Shown here: positions 1 through 9,252 of the stretch, piece after piece | How positions within the stretch are numbered: the stretch's first letter is position 1 | Layout of the letters: the number at the start of each line of letters is the position of its first letter | From: Saccharothrix saharensis | GTDB taxonomy: Bacteria > Actinomycetota > Actinomycetes > Mycobacteriales > Pseudonocardiaceae | NCBI RefSeq assembly: GCF_006716745.1 | Contig: NZ_VFPP01000001.1 | Coordinates: forward strand, 3,720,001-3,784,000 | Reading direction: 5' to 3' | DNA length: 64,000 bases | Notes under the pieces: model-generated | What the model was told of the DNA's origin: nothing | The model's database searches: none | The model's input: the letters and a program-made list of their open reading frames with translations, nothing else | Program-made: the position numbers and the translations under genes

Positions 1-36
1 CACGATGAGGATGACGCGAACAATCCGAAGGAACAT
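1..36 (-). CDS. N-terminus of a truncated gene (hydrophobic leader)
   Basis: On the minus strand an ATG at 36 opens a frame that runs off the window edge; the visible residues are MFLRIVRVILIV, a basic-then-hydrophobic start typical of a signal anchor. A GTG lies one codon upstream. Only 12 codons are visible, so the product cannot be named and the call rests on the hydrophobic pattern alone. Confidence 0.25.
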   Translation of the reverse strand, partial: MFLRIVRVILIV

Positions 37-550
37 CACGGCCGAACGCTAGCGCCCGGAGAACCCGGACGCCCCCGCATCGCCACAACTTTTCCCACTT
101 TCACCACCGCGAAAGCGCGAGGAAAGCACCATCTGACACCATCGGCGAATTACTCGGTGGACATTGGGGACACCCGTCGATCACTCGAAGACGAGACGAC
201 GAGTGGCAAAGCCCGCGAGCCGCGTGACCGGTCGGATGCGATCCGTCGAGATAAATCAGCGGGATCAGGACGCCGTCGCCCTCATCAGGCCAGGGTTCAC
301 CCTCAGCAACCCGAGAGTGCCCGCGTACTCGAACAGCACGGCCAGGGTGTAGCGACCTTCGGGTAGTTCCCAGTCGTGGTGCCCCTCGCAGCCGAGGCTG
401 CCGTGAACCGCGCCTGCTCCGGCGAGTCGTCCACCGCGTTCACTGACCGGACCCACACGAGGCGCGACAACCACGAGCTCCCCTCACCATCGTGAAACCT
501 GTTCGCGGCGGGCTTCCTTTTCCTATGCTGCGGTCACGACATGTCAGGAG
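37..550. other. Gene-poor stretch
   Basis: No convincing gene is visible. A minus-strand open frame at 265-474 contains a run that looks protein-like (HDWELPEGRYTLAVLF), but it has no clear ribosome binding site and no complete domain; it may be the remnant of a decayed gene. The stretch ends with an AGGAGG just in front of the HNH gene. Confidence 0.4.
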
Positions 551-1396
551 GTGCGTGCGTGGCCGCGGGTGGCGATGGTTGAGCGATCAGGTCCAGCCGA
601 CACGTCCGAGCGGCTGGAAGGCCCGGCCTCCCGAGCCGATCCTCTGCCGGCCCTCCCGAAGGCCGTCGACCTGCTCAGAGCACTCATCGGGATCGACATC
701 CGGACCGTGTCCGGCAAGCCGAACACCATCCTGGCCGTGCGAGGCGACATCGTCATCGTGAGGACGGAACGATCGCCCGAGGGCGAACCCGTCCCGGTGA
801 GCACCGTGCAGAAGGGTCTGAACCTGCTCGCCACCCAGGGCTCGGTACGGGTTACCCCCGGCGAACTGGGTCATCGAAGTTCGTTCGTGGGCGCCGTCCT
901 GGCGGTTCTACCCGGAGCGAGGTTCACCGGCAAACCTACCGTGGTAGTGCTCGGCGAACCGCCGACCGACGACCACCACAACGGCCCGGTGGACTCGACC
1001 GCCCAGGTGAAGATCAGGCTGGAACAGGGTCGGTTACGCAGCCGGCTCGCCCGCGGTCGGACATCCGCCCGGTGCGTCCTGTGCGGCGATCTGTTCCCAC
1101 TGGACTTCCTCGTCGCCGCCCACATCAAGAAGCGGGCCGCGTGCAGTGATGACGAACGCCGCGACCTCGGCAACGTAGCGATGCTCGCCTGCACGTTCGG
1201 CTGCGACGCCCTCTACGAATCCGGCTGGATCACCGTCGACGACAACGGGCACGTGCGGACACGGCCACCGGACGAAGTTCCGCAAGGCAGCATGCGCGAC
1301 CGTCTCAGCCGGTTGAGGGGACGCCCCTGCACTGCCTACACATCTTCATCCGCACCCTACTTCGAGTGGCACCGCACGATGATCTTCAAGGCTTGA
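551..1396 (+). CDS. HNH-domain protein, possible endonuclease
   Basis: A 281-residue protein. Roughly residues 175-235 form an HNH-like module: a CVLCGD zinc knuckle, then VAAHIKKR with the conserved histidine, an NVAMLACTFGCDALYESG segment and a VDDNG turn. This AHIK...CDALYE layout is typical of HNH nucleases linked to restriction-type genes. The N-terminal 160 residues carry no motif I know. GTG 551 overlaps the AGGAGG at 546-551, so the real start may be GTG 569 or ATG 575. No methylase or other restriction partner lies next to it. The nuclease activity is inferred from the fold only. Confidence 0.7.
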   Translation: MRAWPRVAMVERSGPADTSERLEGPASRADPLPALPKAVDLLRALIGIDIRTVSGKPNTILAVRGDIVIVRTERSPEGEPVPVSTVQKGLNLLATQGSVRVTPGELGHRSSFVGAVLAVLPGARFTGKPTVVVLGEPPTDDHHNGPVDSTAQVKIRLEQGRLRSRLARGRTSARCVLCGDLFPLDFLVAAHIKKRAACSDDERRDLGNVAMLACTFGCDALYESGWITVDDNGHVRTRPPDEVPQGSMRDRLSRLRGRPCTAYTSSSAPYFEWHRTMIFKA

Positions 1397-1801
1397 CGGT
1401 CCGTTCGCACGGGCGTTCCGGTCCTGCGACGAGGGCACGCCGGAGTCATCCCCGATGGACTGGAGCTGCCCGCACGGCAGTGAGCAGCAAGTGGACGCGC
1501 TCGCCGCCGCACTCGCCGAGTCGATGACGATCCCGGATGCTGAACGCGATGAGCTCGAACGCCGGCGCTACACCTCCATCGGGGCGGGCCAGGAGAGCGG
1601 GAGTGCCAGCATGAAGTCCATTGATCCGGCCAGGTTCCAAGCCACGACCTGACCGCCCCACAGACCAGGCGCTTCAGGACACCGGCCAGACCTGGCCTCA
1701 CCAGGCGATCCACGCGCCGCAATCACACCTGGGACGCGCGAACCACATCACAGCAACGAACTGCGCCCAACAAACATCCACCCGAACCAACCGCAGCGGC
1801 G
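1397..1801. other. Gene-poor stretch with a short open frame
   Basis: An open frame at 1455-1652 could encode 65 residues with a helical segment (VDALAAALAESMTIPDAE). It has no recognisable domain and no good ribosome binding site. It may be a remnant or simply a chance frame. Nothing else is seen before the regulator that ends at 1802. Confidence 0.35.
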
Positions 1802-2458
1802 TTACTTCGGTCCGGTGCCTTTGAGGTAGCGCAGGACCGCGGTGACGCGACGGTCGGCCCGGTCGTCGGGGGCGAGGTCGAGCTTGGCGAAGATGCTGCG
1901 GATGTGCTTGTGCACCCCGCCCTCGGTGATGAAGAGCCGCTCGGCGATGGCGGCGTTGCCCAGCCCTTCTGCCATGAGCGCGAGCACGTCCCGTTCGCGG
2001 GGGCTCAACCGGTCCAGCGCGCTGGTGTGCGGGTTGCGGGCCAGCAGTTGGCCGACCACCTCGGGGTCCACGGCCGTGCCACCGCCCGCCACCCGGTGCA
2101 GCGCGCTCAAGAACTCCTCGACCCGTCCCACTCGCTCCTTGAGCAGGTAACCGAGCCGGTCGGCGCCGGCGGCGAGCAGTTCGGTGGCGAACGCCTGCTC
2201 CACGTACGCCGAGAGCACGAGCACCGCGAGGCCGGGTCGGCGTCGTCGCGCCTCGACGGCCGCCACGATCCCCTCGTTGGTGTGAGTGGGCGGCATCCGC
2301 ACGTCCACGATGGCGACATCCGGCTCGTGCTCGGCCACCGCGGCCAGGAACGACTCCGGCGTATCGGTGGTGGACACCACGTCGAGCGATTCGGCGCGCA
2401 GCAGCAGCGCGAGCCCCTCGCGCAGCAGCGGGTCGTCCTCCGCGATCACGATCCGCAC
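1802..2458 (-). CDS. LuxR/NarL-family response regulator
   Basis: A 218-residue two-component regulator. The receiver domain begins VRIVIAEDD with the acidic pocket at residues 7-9, and the phosphoacceptor Asp52 lies in IVDVRMPP. The C-terminal LuxR-type helix-turn-helix includes LSPRERDVLALMAEGLGNAAIAERL and ends KLDL. The start is GTG 2458, because this is where receiver homology begins and it overlaps the kinase stop by 13 nt, exactly as in the paralogous pair at 28406. The frame is open further upstream, but that part is composition-biased and inside the kinase gene. Target genes are unknown; the divergent serine hydrolases are plausible candidates. Confidence 0.93.
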   Translation of the reverse strand: MRIVIAEDDPLLREGLALLLRAESLDVVSTTDTPESFLAAVAEHEPDVAIVDVRMPPTHTNEGIVAAVEARRRRPGLAVLVLSAYVEQAFATELLAAGADRLGYLLKERVGRVEEFLSALHRVAGGGTAVDPEVVGQLLARNPHTSALDRLSPRERDVLALMAEGLGNAAIAERLFITEGGVHKHIRSIFAKLDLAPDDRADRRVTAVLRYLKGTGPK

Positions 2459-3657
2459 GGCAGCTCCACCTCCATCGTCGTGGGCCCGCCGAGCGGGCTG
2501 TCCAGCGTCAGGCGCCCGTCGTGCGCCTCGACCCGTCGGCGGATGCCCGACAGGCCCGACCCGTCGCGTTCGTCCGCGCCACCCCGGCCGTCGTCGACGA
2601 TCCGCAGCAGCAACCGATCCCCCTCCCGCCTCACCGCCACCACGGCGCTCGCGGCGCCGCTGTGCTTGGACACGTTGGAGAGGGCTTCGGCCACCACGAA
2701 GTACGCGGTGGCCTCGACCGAGGCGGCGCACCGGCCCGGCACGTCCACCACCAGCTCGCAAGGCACGCCGCAGCTACCCGCGAGGCCGGCCAGGGCACCG
2801 GTGAGCCCGCGGTCGGCCAGCACCGGGGGCAGGATGCCGCGGACCACCGCCCGCAGCTCGGCGAGCGCCTGTTCGGTCGCGTCCTGCGCCCGGTCCAGCA
2901 CAGCACCCACCGCCGCCGGATCCCGGTCCACGGCCCGCCGCGCGGCACCGAGCAGCACGGCCACCGCGACCAGCCGGTTCTGCGTGCCGTCGTGCAGCGA
3001 CCGCTCGATGCGACGCAGCTCGGCGGCGTGCGCGTCGAGAGCGGCGGCGCGGGTGGCGGTCAGCTCGGCGACCCGCAGCGAGAGGTCGACGCCCGCGGGC
3101 GGCGCCAGCAGGTGCCGGCCCGGCCATTCCTGCACCCGAACGAGTGCCGGCCCCAGCCCGGCGATGAAAGCGGCGCAGAACACGCCGGTCAACGCCACCG
3201 CCAGGGCGCCGGTGAAGTCGGTGACCGCCCAGAAGATGAGACTGGGAGTGTTGTCCTCGGGCGGCAGCAGGTGGTACCAGAGCGGGTACGTCGTGTTCTG
3301 CAGCGCCGTGGCCGGCATCGCGAGCCCGACGAATCCGGTCGCCAGGCCGGCCGTGGCGTGCAGCAGCAGCCAGGTCAGCTCACGCCGCACGGTCACGTCG
3401 CGCAGCGCAGCGAGCGCCTGGTGCGGTGCGGGGGCAGGGGCGAGGACACCGAGCCGGACCCGTTCCCGGTTCGCGACCGTCCGCAGCGCGCGCAGGGCGG
3501 CGGGCAGCAGGACAACGCCGACACCCACGCAGCTGAGCAGCGCGACCACGCCGAGCCAGACCAGGACGACCAGCGCGAGCAGCGCCGTGCCGAGGCCGCC
3601 GACCAAGCGCGCGACAGCGTCGAACGACGCCCTCAGGCGCTTGCGCACCTGTGCCAT
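2446..3657 (-). CDS. Membrane sensor histidine kinase (HisKA_3 type)
   Basis: A 403-residue kinase. The N-terminal half is a membrane sensor with four or more hydrophobic stretches (about residues 20-60, 95-120 and 145-175). The dimerisation/phosphotransfer segment is RRIERSLHDGTQNRLV with phosphoacceptor His222, and the ATPase domain has an N-box (EALSNVSKHS) and a DDGRGG G-box. The gene precedes its response regulator with a 13-nt overlap, so the two are translationally coupled. It is a paralogue of the kinase at 27171. No ligand-binding domain other than the membrane sensor is visible. It is transcribed divergently from the serine hydrolase at 3865, which may share control. Confidence 0.93.
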   Translation of the reverse strand: MAQVRKRLRASFDAVARLVGGLGTALLALVVLVWLGVVALLSCVGVGVVLLPAALRALRTVANRERVRLGVLAPAPAPHQALAALRDVTVRRELTWLLLHATAGLATGFVGLAMPATALQNTTYPLWYHLLPPEDNTPSLIFWAVTDFTGALAVALTGVFCAAFIAGLGPALVRVQEWPGRHLLAPPAGVDLSLRVAELTATRAAALDAHAAELRRIERSLHDGTQNRLVAVAVLLGAARRAVDRDPAAVGAVLDRAQDATEQALAELRAVVRGILPPVLADRGLTGALAGLAGSCGVPCELVVDVPGRCAASVEATAYFVVAEALSNVSKHSGAASAVVAVRREGDRLLLRIVDDGRGGADERDGSGLSGIRRRVEAHDGRLTLDSPLGGPTTMEVELPCGS

Positions 3658-3864
3658 GCCACCCCCCGGCCGAACCTTAACCGATCAACAGGACCCCATG
3701 GTGCACGCGAAGCGAGCTGACCGTCGTGGCTTGCCCCGTCTCGGGGCGCTACCACCACCCCGGTTGTCCAGTGGGCTGGATTGTTCGCCGAGGTGGAGGT
3801 GAGCAGCCTCAATCCCGTCGGTCATCGCAGGACCGACGTCCGCGGAACCCTGGAGTCGTCTGCC

Positions 3865-5055
3865 TTGTTCACATCCCCTTCCCAGCAAGAACGGTCATCC
3901 TCCTCGCCGCACCGCCGCGTGGTCGCCATGACGGTGGTGGCGGCCGCGGCGGGCGGTCTCGCGTTCGGCGGCCCGGTCCAAGCCGCCGGGGCCGAGCACC
4001 GCCCCCACGCCGTACAGCAGGGCTTGGACGAGCTCGTCGGTGTCGACCGGCACCCCGGGGCGCTGGCCGCTGTCCGGGACCGGCACGGCCGGACCCGCCA
4101 CTACACGGCCGGGGTCGGCGACCTGCGGACCGGCGGCAAGGTGCCGGTCAACGGCAGGGTGCGGATCGGCAGCGCGAGCAAGATGTTCGCCTCCGTCGTC
4201 GTGCTGCAGCTCGTCGGTGAGGGCCGCGTGGAACTCGACGCGTCGATCGAGACGTACCTGCCTGGTCTGGTGCGCGGCCAAGGCGTGGACGCCACCAGGA
4301 TCACGGTCCGCCAACTGCTCCAGCACAACAGCGGCCTACCCGACTACACCGACTCGATGTTCGAGACCAAGGGCGACTTCCTGCTGTACCGGCACGTCTA
4401 CCTCGAGCCCAGGGAGCTGCTCGACCTGGCGAACGCCAGGGAGAACGGCGTGCCCGCGGGCGGCGGTTGGTCCTACAGCAACACGAACTACGTCCTGGCC
4501 GGGCTGATCGCCCAGCGGGTCACCGGCCGCCCGTTCGACGAATTGGTGACGACCCGGGTCGTCCAACGGATCGGTCTGCGCGACACGTACGCGCCCGAGG
4601 TCGGAGAAGAGGACATCCGCGGCCGCCACCCCCGGGGCTACCAGCGCGACCCGGCGACCGACGAGCTGGTCGACTTCACGCGGATGGACCCGAGCTGGGG
4701 TTGGGCCGCCGGTCATCTGATCTCCACACCGGACGACCTCAACACGTTCCTGCGCGCGCTCCTGGACGGGAAGCTGCTCGAACCGGCCCAGCTGGCCCAG
4801 ATGCGCACCACCATCCCGACCGACCCGAGATCCGGGTCGGGCTACGGACTCGGCCTGTTCAGCACACCGTTGAGCTGCGGAGGAGTCGCGTGGGGGCACG
4901 GTGGCGACATCCCTGGCTACTCGACCACCAACGCGGCCACCGACGACGGCCGCGCGGCGACCCTCGTGGTCACCTCGCTCAAGGGGTCGGTGAAGGACGA
5001 GTCCGTCGCCGCGGACCGCGCCGCGCTCTTCGACGCCGCGCTGTGCGCGACCTGA
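3865..5055 (+). CDS. Secreted serine hydrolase, beta-lactamase/DD-peptidase family (copy A)
   Basis: A 396-residue penicillin-recognising serine hydrolase. Catalytic motifs are SxxK in GSASKMF (Ser103, Lys106), the YxN motif in WSYSNTNY and the HGG motif in WGHGGDIPG that replaces KTG. The N-terminus has arginines followed by a hydrophobic stretch and PVQAAGAE, a likely signal peptide with export outside the membrane. I chose TTG 3865, with GGAG nine bases upstream, because the paralogue at 5278 also appears to use a TTG placed at the same point before the HRRVV/RRRRVV segment; the frame is open from 3781. Likely activity is D-Ala-D-Ala carboxypeptidase or esterase; the substrate cannot be read from the sequence. 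Confidence 0.87.
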   Translation: MFTSPSQQERSSSSPHRRVVAMTVVAAAAGGLAFGGPVQAAGAEHRPHAVQQGLDELVGVDRHPGALAAVRDRHGRTRHYTAGVGDLRTGGKVPVNGRVRIGSASKMFASVVVLQLVGEGRVELDASIETYLPGLVRGQGVDATRITVRQLLQHNSGLPDYTDSMFETKGDFLLYRHVYLEPRELLDLANARENGVPAGGGWSYSNTNYVLAGLIAQRVTGRPFDELVTTRVVQRIGLRDTYAPEVGEEDIRGRHPRGYQRDPATDELVDFTRMDPSWGWAAGHLISTPDDLNTFLRALLDGKLLEPAQLAQMRTTIPTDPRSGSGYGLGLFSTPLSCGGVAWGHGGDIPGYSTTNAATDDGRAATLVVTSLKGSVKDESVAADRAALFDAALCAT

Positions 5056-5102
5056 GGCCCGGCTGAAGGGTAGGTTCCCCTACCCGGGAAGTCGTACGAC
5101 AA

Positions 5103-5140
5103 GGGCTCGGGCGCGGTGTGCTGACACCGCGCCCGAGCCC
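5103..5140 (+). terminator. Strong hairpin terminator between the two serine hydrolases
   Basis: A perfect 17-bp inverted repeat (5103-5119 with 5124-5140) encloses a 4-base loop. A second 8-bp hairpin follows at 5153-5173. The pair probably ends transcription of copy A, so copy B would have its own promoter. Confidence 0.8.
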
Positions 5141-5277
5141 TTGCCCGTTCCCACCTCCGGTGCCGCCGGAGGTAGTGCTGGCTGTACCGGAAGTGTGCAG
5201 TACAAGGGATCGTGAGGCGCAGGGACCACGGCAACACTGATCGAGCCAGTGCAAACCGCTCAATTGGGGAGTGTCCC

Positions 5278-6504
5278 TTGCCGAAGGATCTCAGTCGTCC
5301 CGCCCGAACCCGCCCGGGTGCCACGCGCCGGCGCCGCGTGGTCGCCGCGGCGATGGCGGCCGTGGCGGTCGCCGGACTCGCGCTGACGGAAGTGGCGTCG
5401 GCGGGCGCGTCAGGTGACAGGTCGAGGCCGGGTCACGACAAGGCGCTGCAGGCGGGACTGGAGGCGCTGGTCGCCGACGGGTCGCTGCCCGGGATGCTGA
5501 TGTCGGTGCGAGACCGGAACGGGCGGGTGACGGACTACACCGCCGGCGTGGGGGACATCCGGACGAGGTCGAAGGTGCCGACGGACGGCTACGTCCGGAT
5601 CGCCAGCATCACGAAGATGTTCACCGCTGTGGCGACCCTGCAGTTGGCCGACGAGGGCAAGCTCGCCCTGGACGACACGGTGGAGAAGTTCCTGCCGGGC
5701 GTGGTGCGGGGTACCCGCGACGGTGCGGCGATCGACGGTCGGGCGATCACGATCAGGCAACTGCTGAACCACACCAGTGGGATGCCCACCGGAGTCCCCT
5801 TCATGGGCAACGGGATCCTGCCGATCAAGGACCGGTACTTCGAGACCCGGGAGGTGCTGGACGCGGCGCTGACGCAAGCACCAACGTTCACCCCCGGGCA
5901 GGACAGGGTGTGGGCATACAGCAATACCGGGTACATGCTGCTGGGCCTGGTGGCGCAGAAAGCGGCGGGACGCCCCTTCGCCGAGGTGGTCACCAGCAGG
6001 ATCATCGACCGGATCGGGCTGAAGGAGACGTACTACCCGGGTCCGGGTGACCGTGACATCCGTGCCCCGCACCCCCGGGGTTACCTGTTCCCCAAGGACG
6101 ACAGGGGCGAGCCGATCGCCGGTGACCTGATCGACATCACCCGGTTCGACCCGTCGATCGCCGGTGCCGCGGGGCAGATGATCGCCACCCCGAGTGACGT
6201 GAACAAGTTCTTGGTCGCCTTGCAGGACGGTCGGCTGCTCAAGCCCGGTCGGCTGGCGGAGATGCGTCAGTCCGTGGACGCGCCCGGCCTCTTCGAGGGT
6301 TGGCGTTACGGTCTGGGCGTCATCGAGATGAAGCTCAGCTGCGGGATCACCGCGTACGGCCACGGCGGCGACGCCGACGGTTTCCAGACCCGCGCCGCCA
6401 TCACCCCCGACGGCCGGGCGGTCACCGTCGCCGGGACGAACGACGAAGTCCACCAGTACGAGGTCATCGCCCTCTTCGACAAGGCCCTGTGCGCCACGAA
6501 GTAG
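5278..6504 (+). CDS. Secreted serine hydrolase, beta-lactamase/DD-peptidase family (copy B)
   Basis: A 408-residue paralogue of the gene at 3865. It has SxxK in IASITKMF (Ser110, Lys113), YSNTGY, and YGHGGDADGF in place of KTG. An arginine-rich start, a hydrophobic stretch at about residues 21-40 and an ASAGASG site indicate a signal peptide. TTG 5278 is preferred: GGGGAG lies six bases upstream, whereas the longer frame from 5212 adds residues not shared with copy A. The two proteins align throughout (for example TAGVGDIRTRSKVP with TAGVGDLRTGGKVP), so they arose by tandem duplication. Role in peptidoglycan or small-molecule hydrolysis is inferred from the family. Confidence 0.88.
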   Translation: MPKDLSRPARTRPGATRRRRVVAAAMAAVAVAGLALTEVASAGASGDRSRPGHDKALQAGLEALVADGSLPGMLMSVRDRNGRVTDYTAGVGDIRTRSKVPTDGYVRIASITKMFTAVATLQLADEGKLALDDTVEKFLPGVVRGTRDGAAIDGRAITIRQLLNHTSGMPTGVPFMGNGILPIKDRYFETREVLDAALTQAPTFTPGQDRVWAYSNTGYMLLGLVAQKAAGRPFAEVVTSRIIDRIGLKETYYPGPGDRDIRAPHPRGYLFPKDDRGEPIAGDLIDITRFDPSIAGAAGQMIATPSDVNKFLVALQDGRLLKPGRLAEMRQSVDAPGLFEGWRYGLGVIEMKLSCGITAYGHGGDADGFQTRAAITPDGRAVTVAGTNDEVHQYEVIALFDKALCATK

Positions 6505-6530
6505 GACCCGTCGTCCTCAATCCGCCCACA

Positions 6531-6563
6531 GGTCGGTGCGGTGGCCACACCACCGCACCGACC
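6531..6563 (+). terminator. Terminator after serine hydrolase copy B
   Basis: A perfect 13-bp inverted repeat (6531-6543 with 6551-6563) with a 7-base loop begins 27 bases after the stop codon. There is no long T-run, which is usual in high-GC actinobacteria. Confidence 0.7.
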
Positions 6564-7302
6564 GTCGAGACTTCGCCGAGTCAGGCGGAGGCCGCGGACT
6601 CGGTCCTCTCCGTTGACCAGGTCTTGCCCAGCCACACCATCCGTGCGCCGCAGTCACCACCGAGACACACAGGCCGCGACACATCACCGAACCGCGCCGA
6701 ACAACCACCGATCCATGCCGACTGCGGCGACATGCAGCCGACAGTTGAGCCTCACTCCGCCAGCGCTGTTCCACAAGTGCCCTGAGCAGCGCAAACAGCG
6801 AACCAGCACGTCAGCCGGTGCCGTTCACGGCCGTTCGAAGCCGTCTCACGTCGTTCACCTCCACCGGATGCTCCAGATCCGCTCCACCCACCGCGTGTGA
6901 ACGGCACCAACAAGTACCGGCCTCCACCGCCGTACACGCGGTTTCCACGCGCGGTGTGAAACTCGACCCGCACCGTAAGCGCCGTGGCCAACCGCTCAGC
7001 CAACCGCTCACCCCGCTCGTGCCACGCCGCCGTCGCCTCGTCGGAGAGCTTGCGCATTACTTCCACTCGGTGACGGACTGCTCGTCTCCGGCCCGGCGCA
7101 CCCCTCCCACGTCACCTCAAGGTCGCACCTCGGCTACTCGTGCGCTCCACGGCCGTGGAGACAGGCCGGGCGTGAACGAACCGTGCGGCCCAGTCCTCAC
7201 AGTGGGGATGTGCGTCGAGGGTTCAGTGTTCTCCTACCCGCACAAATATGGATACGCTCCGCGATGGCACTGATACTTTGGGTCATGTCCGGGGAGGGGC
7301 AG
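6564..7302. other. Gene-poor stretch upstream of the toxin cluster
   Basis: A minus-strand frame at 6752-7066 encodes up to 104 residues, whose first part (MRKLSDEATAAWHERGER) looks like a helical protein, but the remainder is low-complexity and there is no clear ribosome binding site. I do not call it a gene. The promoter of the following toxin operon probably lies at about 7200-7290. Confidence 0.4.
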
Positions 7303-7599
7303 ATGACCGGGTTCGATGTCGATCCGCGAGCGCTGCGCGCCGCGGCCGATGCCGCGAAGCAGGCCGCAGGGGTTGTGCGCAAGTTGGAGCTGGGCCGAGT
7401 GGCGGAGCTCGCCGCCGCACTGCCGGGCACGGAGTCCGCCGGGACTGCCGGCGAGCTCGGTCCGCACTGGGAGGCCACCACCGACAAGTGGGCCCGAGGT
7501 GTGGACTCCTACGCGGACGCACTGACTGCGGCCGCCGACGACTACGGGACGCAGGACGACGACGCCGAACGGGGGTTCGGCAAGGCAGGAGGCCGCTGA
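7303..7599 (+). CDS. WXG100/EspC-like small secreted-type protein
   Basis: A 98-residue protein, almost wholly alpha-helical, that looks like the ESX/type VII-associated small proteins of actinobacteria (EspC or WXG100-like). It begins MTGFDVDPRALRAAADAAK, then a central glycine-rich turn and an HWEATTDKWARG segment, where a WxxG-type turn would lie. ATG 7303 is preceded by GGGGAGG at 5-base spacing. Its TGA shares a base with the ATG of the next gene, so the two are translated together. By family precedent it would form a helical hairpin that partners the following toxin for export; no ESX secretion genes lie in this window. Confidence 0.78.
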   Translation: MTGFDVDPRALRAAADAAKQAAGVVRKLELGRVAELAAALPGTESAGTAGELGPHWEATTDKWARGVDSYADALTAAADDYGTQDDDAERGFGKAGGR

Positions 7600-8777
7600 T
7601 GGCCACGTGGTCCGAGCTCAAGCAATGGCAGCCGGACGTCATCGGACAGGTCGGCGACCACCTCTCCGCACAGAAGAGGCAGGTGATCGGCCTGCAGGAC
7701 GAACTCGACGGCGCCACGCCGGTCGGGTGGACCGGGAAGGCATCGGAAGCAGCGGCTGACGACCTCCGCGCTCGTCGTCAGGAACTCGAGGAGCTCGCCG
7801 CGCGACTGTCCGCGGCGGGGAAGGTCGTCGACGACTCCGAGCAGTCCGCACGGGACCTGGTCCGCAGCGTCGAGGCGACCGAGCGATTCGCCGCGCGGAA
7901 CGGTTACCGCATCGAGAACGGCACCGTCGTAAAGACCTCGGACGTCGGCGGCTTCCTGGACATCGCGATCCTCCAGGTCGAGGTGCAGGGCATCCTGGCC
8001 CGAGCGGCCGAGATCGACACGGAGTTGAACTCCGTGCTCAAGCGCATCCTGTCGAATGGGATCGGTGACGCGGGGGCGACCACGTTGGCGGCGGCCGCGA
8101 CGGTGGGCGAAGACCACGTGGTCGATGATCGGCGGCACCGCGAACTGCTGGAGAAGTACCAGGTCAAGACCGATGGCACAACGATCTGGCCGAGCGGTCT
8201 GACCGGTTGGCTCGCGGAACGCAGGGGCATCAGGAAGGAGCGCGTCACCCAGGCCGAGGCGGAGATGCTCGACGACCTGCAGATGCGCAAGGGGCTGCTC
8301 GGTCTCAAGGAGTTCGGCGACATCCGGCAGGACGCGCTGCACGTCGCTGAGGGCAAGTTCGACGGCAGGGGCGGGACCGACGGGCACGCGGACGCCTTCC
8401 GGCACGCCTACTGGAATGCGCTGATGACGCAGCGGTACGGTGAGGAGTGGGCCCGCGAGTTCGCCACTGCCCATGAGCGCAACCCGTCGAGCCACCACAT
8501 CCCGGTGAGCATGGACCTGCACAACAACGAGGTCGGCCGCAGCATCGCGCAGGCCAACCCGGACGCGAGTCCCGAGCAGTTGGCGACTCTGGTCGAACAG
8601 GCGGTCAAGGACGGCAAGATGGTGGTCATCGACAAGAACGACACCCTCGTGCCCTCCAACGAGGTACCACCTGGCGAGACTCGCGAGACCAAGAAAACAC
8701 CCTGGCCCACGGACAACCCCGGGCGCAACGACGACCACGACCCCGGCAAACCGTCGGCTACTCCGGACCAGTACTGA
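7599..8777 (+). CDS. Polymorphic toxin-like protein, helical N-terminus with DUF6973-type C-terminus
   Basis: A 392-residue protein that starts at ATG 7599, overlapping the preceding stop. Residues 1-110 are helical with a WTG turn (VGWTGKASEAA), as in WXG/LXG export modules of type VII substrates. The C-terminal domain carries ADAFRHAYWNALMTQRYG, EFATAHERNP and MDLHNNEVGRSI, a histidine- and asparagine-rich pattern I associate with DUF6973, a domain found at the ends of polymorphic toxins. The conserved H, D and N residues suggest a catalytic or lipid-binding site, but the activity is not known to me. The lipoprotein downstream is the only candidate immunity partner. The family name is from memory and should be treated as provisional. 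Confidence 0.78.
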   Translation: MATWSELKQWQPDVIGQVGDHLSAQKRQVIGLQDELDGATPVGWTGKASEAAADDLRARRQELEELAARLSAAGKVVDDSEQSARDLVRSVEATERFAARNGYRIENGTVVKTSDVGGFLDIAILQVEVQGILARAAEIDTELNSVLKRILSNGIGDAGATTLAAAATVGEDHVVDDRRHRELLEKYQVKTDGTTIWPSGLTGWLAERRGIRKERVTQAEAEMLDDLQMRKGLLGLKEFGDIRQDALHVAEGKFDGRGGTDGHADAFRHAYWNALMTQRYGEEWAREFATAHERNPSSHHIPVSMDLHNNEVGRSIAQANPDASPEQLATLVEQAVKDGKMVVIDKNDTLVPSNEVPPGETRETKKTPWPTDNPGRNDDHDPGKPSATPDQY

Positions 8778-8779
8778 TC

Positions 8780-9226
8780 ATGCGCTCGATACTGGCCCTG
8801 ATCGCACTGCTCACCGTGCTGGCAGGATGCAGCGAGACCGCCTCGGGAGTGATGGTGGAATTCGACGAGAACCTTGAGGAGGCGATCGGCGAGCTGGCCC
8901 GCTCGGACGACTCCAGACCGCTCAAGGAATTGGCACCCGGCGATTGGACCTCGGTGCGCGTCCTCACCGGGCCCGCATCCGGCACGCGGATCGAGCGGGA
9001 GTTGGGTCGACCCGTCGAACTGGACGGCGACGGCACCTACGACGGCGATTACGTCCAGGACGGCAACCTGCTGGTGTTCCAGCGCGACGGCGAGACCGTG
9101 CGGATGGTCAGCCTCGGACAACTCGCCGCGCTCGCCGAGGGCGAGTACCGCGCGGACGTGGTCCTGCAGGCACGCGGTGGCACCATAAGCATGACCGACC
9201 CGGACGGACGCCCGGCAGGCCGCTGA
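8780..9226 (+). CDS. Small lipoprotein, candidate immunity protein
   Basis: A 148-residue protein with a lipoprotein signal peptide: MRSILALIALLTVLAGCSE, lipobox LAGC, lipid-attached cysteine at residue 17. The mature part has an acidic surface and a beta-rich C-terminal half (TYDGDYVQDGNLLVFQRDG). It starts two bases after the toxin stop, so it is cotranscribed. Location outside the membrane and its place directly behind the toxin suggest it could neutralise it, or act as a secretion accessory. I recognise no family. Confidence 0.75.
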   Translation: MRSILALIALLTVLAGCSETASGVMVEFDENLEEAIGELARSDDSRPLKELAPGDWTSVRVLTGPASGTRIERELGRPVELDGDGTYDGDYVQDGNLLVFQRDGETVRMVSLGQLAALAEGEYRADVVLQARGGTISMTDPDGRPAGR

Positions 9227-9252
9227 CCCCGCCAGACTGCCTCCAGCGTCGG

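Noticed and set aside
265-474. Minus-strand 69-residue frame with a protein-like stretch
   Set aside because: No ribosome site, no complete domain and a weak codon pattern; at most a remnant.
6752-7066. Minus-strand 104-residue frame
   Set aside because: Only the first third looks protein-like and the rest is glycine- and arginine-rich; no ribosome site.
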